A stretch of DNA of 43,425 nucleotides, from positions 1-43,425 of the forward strand of contig JAILFT010000199.1 in assembly GCA_024697425.1 (NCBI GenBank), written 5' to 3'. Position numbers and translations under genes: made by a program. Positions within the stretch are counted from its first letter, which is position 1. Each line of letters starts with the position of its first letter. The notes beneath the pieces are model-generated. The model had not been told where the DNA came from. It saw only the letters and a program-made list of their open reading frames with translations, and did no database searches. Below, one piece after another: positions 42,254 to 43,425 of this stretch. This stretch comes from Butyrivibrio sp. GTDB lineage: Bacteria > Bacillota > Clostridia > Lachnospirales > Lachnospiraceae.

Positions 42254-43411
42254 ATGGAAATCACACTGGTGGCGCTTGTTTTGTCCATAGCAGGTCTTGC
42301 AGCCTCCCTGTTCTTCGTGGGAGGAGTGGTCTCTTTGGGCTCTCTGGTGCTTGCGGTGCGGCTTTTTCTTAAGGAGAAGTCCATAAAGACAGTCAGGCCC
42401 CTGGCAATATCTGTGGTGGGGGTACTTCTTCCCTTCATTATGTATTTTAATACCTACGGCTTCCATATCCCGGAGAGTGACAGAGGTGTCACATTGATCA
42501 AACGGGTCATATCCACCAATTACAGCCAGCTTGGGCTTATTAAGGAAGAACCTGAGGGGGGTGTGGCTGAAGTGGGTGACCTTGAAAGTCAACCGGAAAG
42601 CGATGGCTCTTTTGCCGGAAATATGGAAGGCGAAGAGATGGTCTATGTGTCAAATTCCGGAAATGCACTTAAAGAAGAGGAACCCGGACCTGACTATGTA
42701 GAGGTTGTTGTAGGGGACGGGCTTGAAGAAAACTACGAGGAGAGCGATACCATCTTTGAAAGTCTTGACAGTATCGATCCCAAAGAGAAGCTTAAAGGTG
42801 GCGTGGTGAGCGTTGCCCCCTCCGATGATGACATGCCCTCCTACGGCGGAATGCCCCTGGGAGTATCTTTGATTGCCCAGTACTTCAGGGAGGACGATCA
42901 CAACTGTAATCCGGTGCTGGTTTTGCGGAATGAAACCGGGCAGACCTACAGGTTTGAGTGCAGGTTTACCGCAAGAGATTCTGAGGGCAATGAGATGGCC
43001 TATTCAGACAAGACGGTGGAGTGCGTGCAAAACGGAAGAGCTTTTGTGTTTGAGGGAAGGTTTGACAAGAAAGAACTTGAGGTCGGCATACCTGATTCCT
43101 ATGAATTTCTGATCTCAAAACGTGACCCTTATGAGGAAGATATGGCGGGGGACGTTAAGGTTTACACCAGAGTTGTGGACAACAGCGCGATACTGACTGC
43201 GGATAACTTAAGCGACAAAAAGGTAAAGGTGGACGCCTATGTTCTTTTCTTCGACGGAAAAGAGCTGGTGGACTGCATGTGGATGATACCTCAGAATACC
43301 GATGAGGTATGCCTTGATCCCGGGACCATGGCTTCGATAAGAGGAGATGCCTACTACAGGTTCGACAGGGTGGAGACATTCTATACAGCATATGAAGCGG
43401 TGGGGGAATGA
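42254..43411 (+). CDS. two-TM membrane protein with extracytoplasmic domain, unknown function
   Basis: A 385-residue protein. Two hydrophobic segments open it (about 5-38 and 48-66), giving an N-terminal hairpin in the membrane; a similar MEITLVALVLSIAGLAASLFFVGGVVS start is common in DUF4190-like membrane domains. A long, strongly acidic, probably disordered linker follows (about 90-195, rich in Glu/Asp/Gly), then a beta-rich domain (about 205-385: VSLIAQYFRED, NPVLVLRNETGQTYRFECRF) that may be Ig-like. GAGG lies 10 nt before the ATG. A TTGACA at 42195-42200 lacks a convincing -10. No family is assigned. Confidence 0.75.
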   Translation: MEITLVALVLSIAGLAASLFFVGGVVSLGSLVLAVRLFLKEKSIKTVRPLAISVVGVLLPFIMYFNTYGFHIPESDRGVTLIKRVISTNYSQLGLIKEEPEGGVAEVGDLESQPESDGSFAGNMEGEEMVYVSNSGNALKEEEPGPDYVEVVVGDGLEENYEESDTIFESLDSIDPKEKLKGGVVSVAPSDDDMPSYGGMPLGVSLIAQYFREDDHNCNPVLVLRNETGQTYRFECRFTARDSEGNEMAYSDKTVECVQNGRAFVFEGRFDKKELEVGIPDSYEFLISKRDPYEEDMAGDVKVYTRVVDNSAILTADNLSDKKVKVDAYVLFFDGKELVDCMWMIPQNTDEVCLDPGTMASIRGDAYYRFDRVETFYTAYEAVGE

Positions 43412-43425
43412 GGATTCCTGATTCA

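Noticed and set aside
1-43425. Mobile element, prophage, integron or CRISPR array
   Set aside because: No transposase, integrase, phage genes, att-type direct repeats or regularly spaced repeats were seen; only the REP-like palindrome after rho hints at mobility.

Overview
The window looks like a chromosomal segment of an anaerobic Clostridia species, most likely a Lachnospiraceae member related to Butyrivibrio. The grounds are mid-range GC, heavy use of AGA/AGG arginine codons, strong GGAGG ribosome binding sites with several TTG starts, a T-box in front of pheST, a phosphofructokinase with pyrophosphate-type residues, a DegV protein, an M18 aminopeptidase, and many cyclic-di-GMP signalling genes. 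This placement is inference; there is no rRNA gene. I saw no insertion sequence, prophage, tRNA or CRISPR array.

Layout. 1-5.2 kb (+): a 5'-truncated AI-2E-family permease, a small membrane protein, a membrane-anchored EEP-family hydrolase, phosphofructokinase and a diguanylate cyclase. 5.2-8.4 kb: HU protein, a GGDEF(degenerate)-EAL phosphodiesterase and a convergent DegV gene. 8.5-15.1 kb: a phenylalanine T-box leader, pheS, pheT, an M18 aminopeptidase and queA. 15.2-17.7 kb: an operon of PilZ protein, UDP-glucose 6-dehydrogenase and diguanylate cyclase. 17.8-20.3 kb (-): tyrA-aroA. 20.5-24.7 kb: an EF-G paralogue and a membrane-bound EAL protein. 24.8-30.2 kb: an operon of (homo)citrate-synthase-like enzyme, GntR regulator, NADP isocitrate dehydrogenase and ABC-F ATPase, with a palindromic operator over its promoter. 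30.2-32.6 kb: CAAX protease and rho. 32.6-35.9 kb: a YcgR-like PilZ protein (-), yggS, a 95-aa protein and a membrane diguanylate cyclase. 35.8-42 kb: a hidden 30-aa membrane ORF (-) and a four-gene cassette of beta-helix protein, condensation-fold acyltransferase, zinc-ribbon membrane protein and pectinacetylesterase-like hydrolase. 42-43.4 kb: a 56-aa protein (-) and a two-TM protein of unknown function.

Themes. (1) Cyclic-di-GMP: three intact GGDEF proteins, two EAL proteins and two PilZ effectors in 43 kb, one set fused in an operon with the enzyme making UDP-glucuronate, which suggests local control of polysaccharide precursor supply. (2) Oxidative 2-oxoglutarate synthesis under an apparently autoregulated GntR. 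(3) The 36-42 kb cassette pairs an acyltransferase-fold protein with an esterase and a carbohydrate-type beta-helix protein, none with a signal peptide; this is the best candidate here for an undescribed pathway. Several intergenic regions are compact: -10 boxes lie inside terminator hairpins, and two regions have perfect palindromes that read as -10 boxes on both strands.
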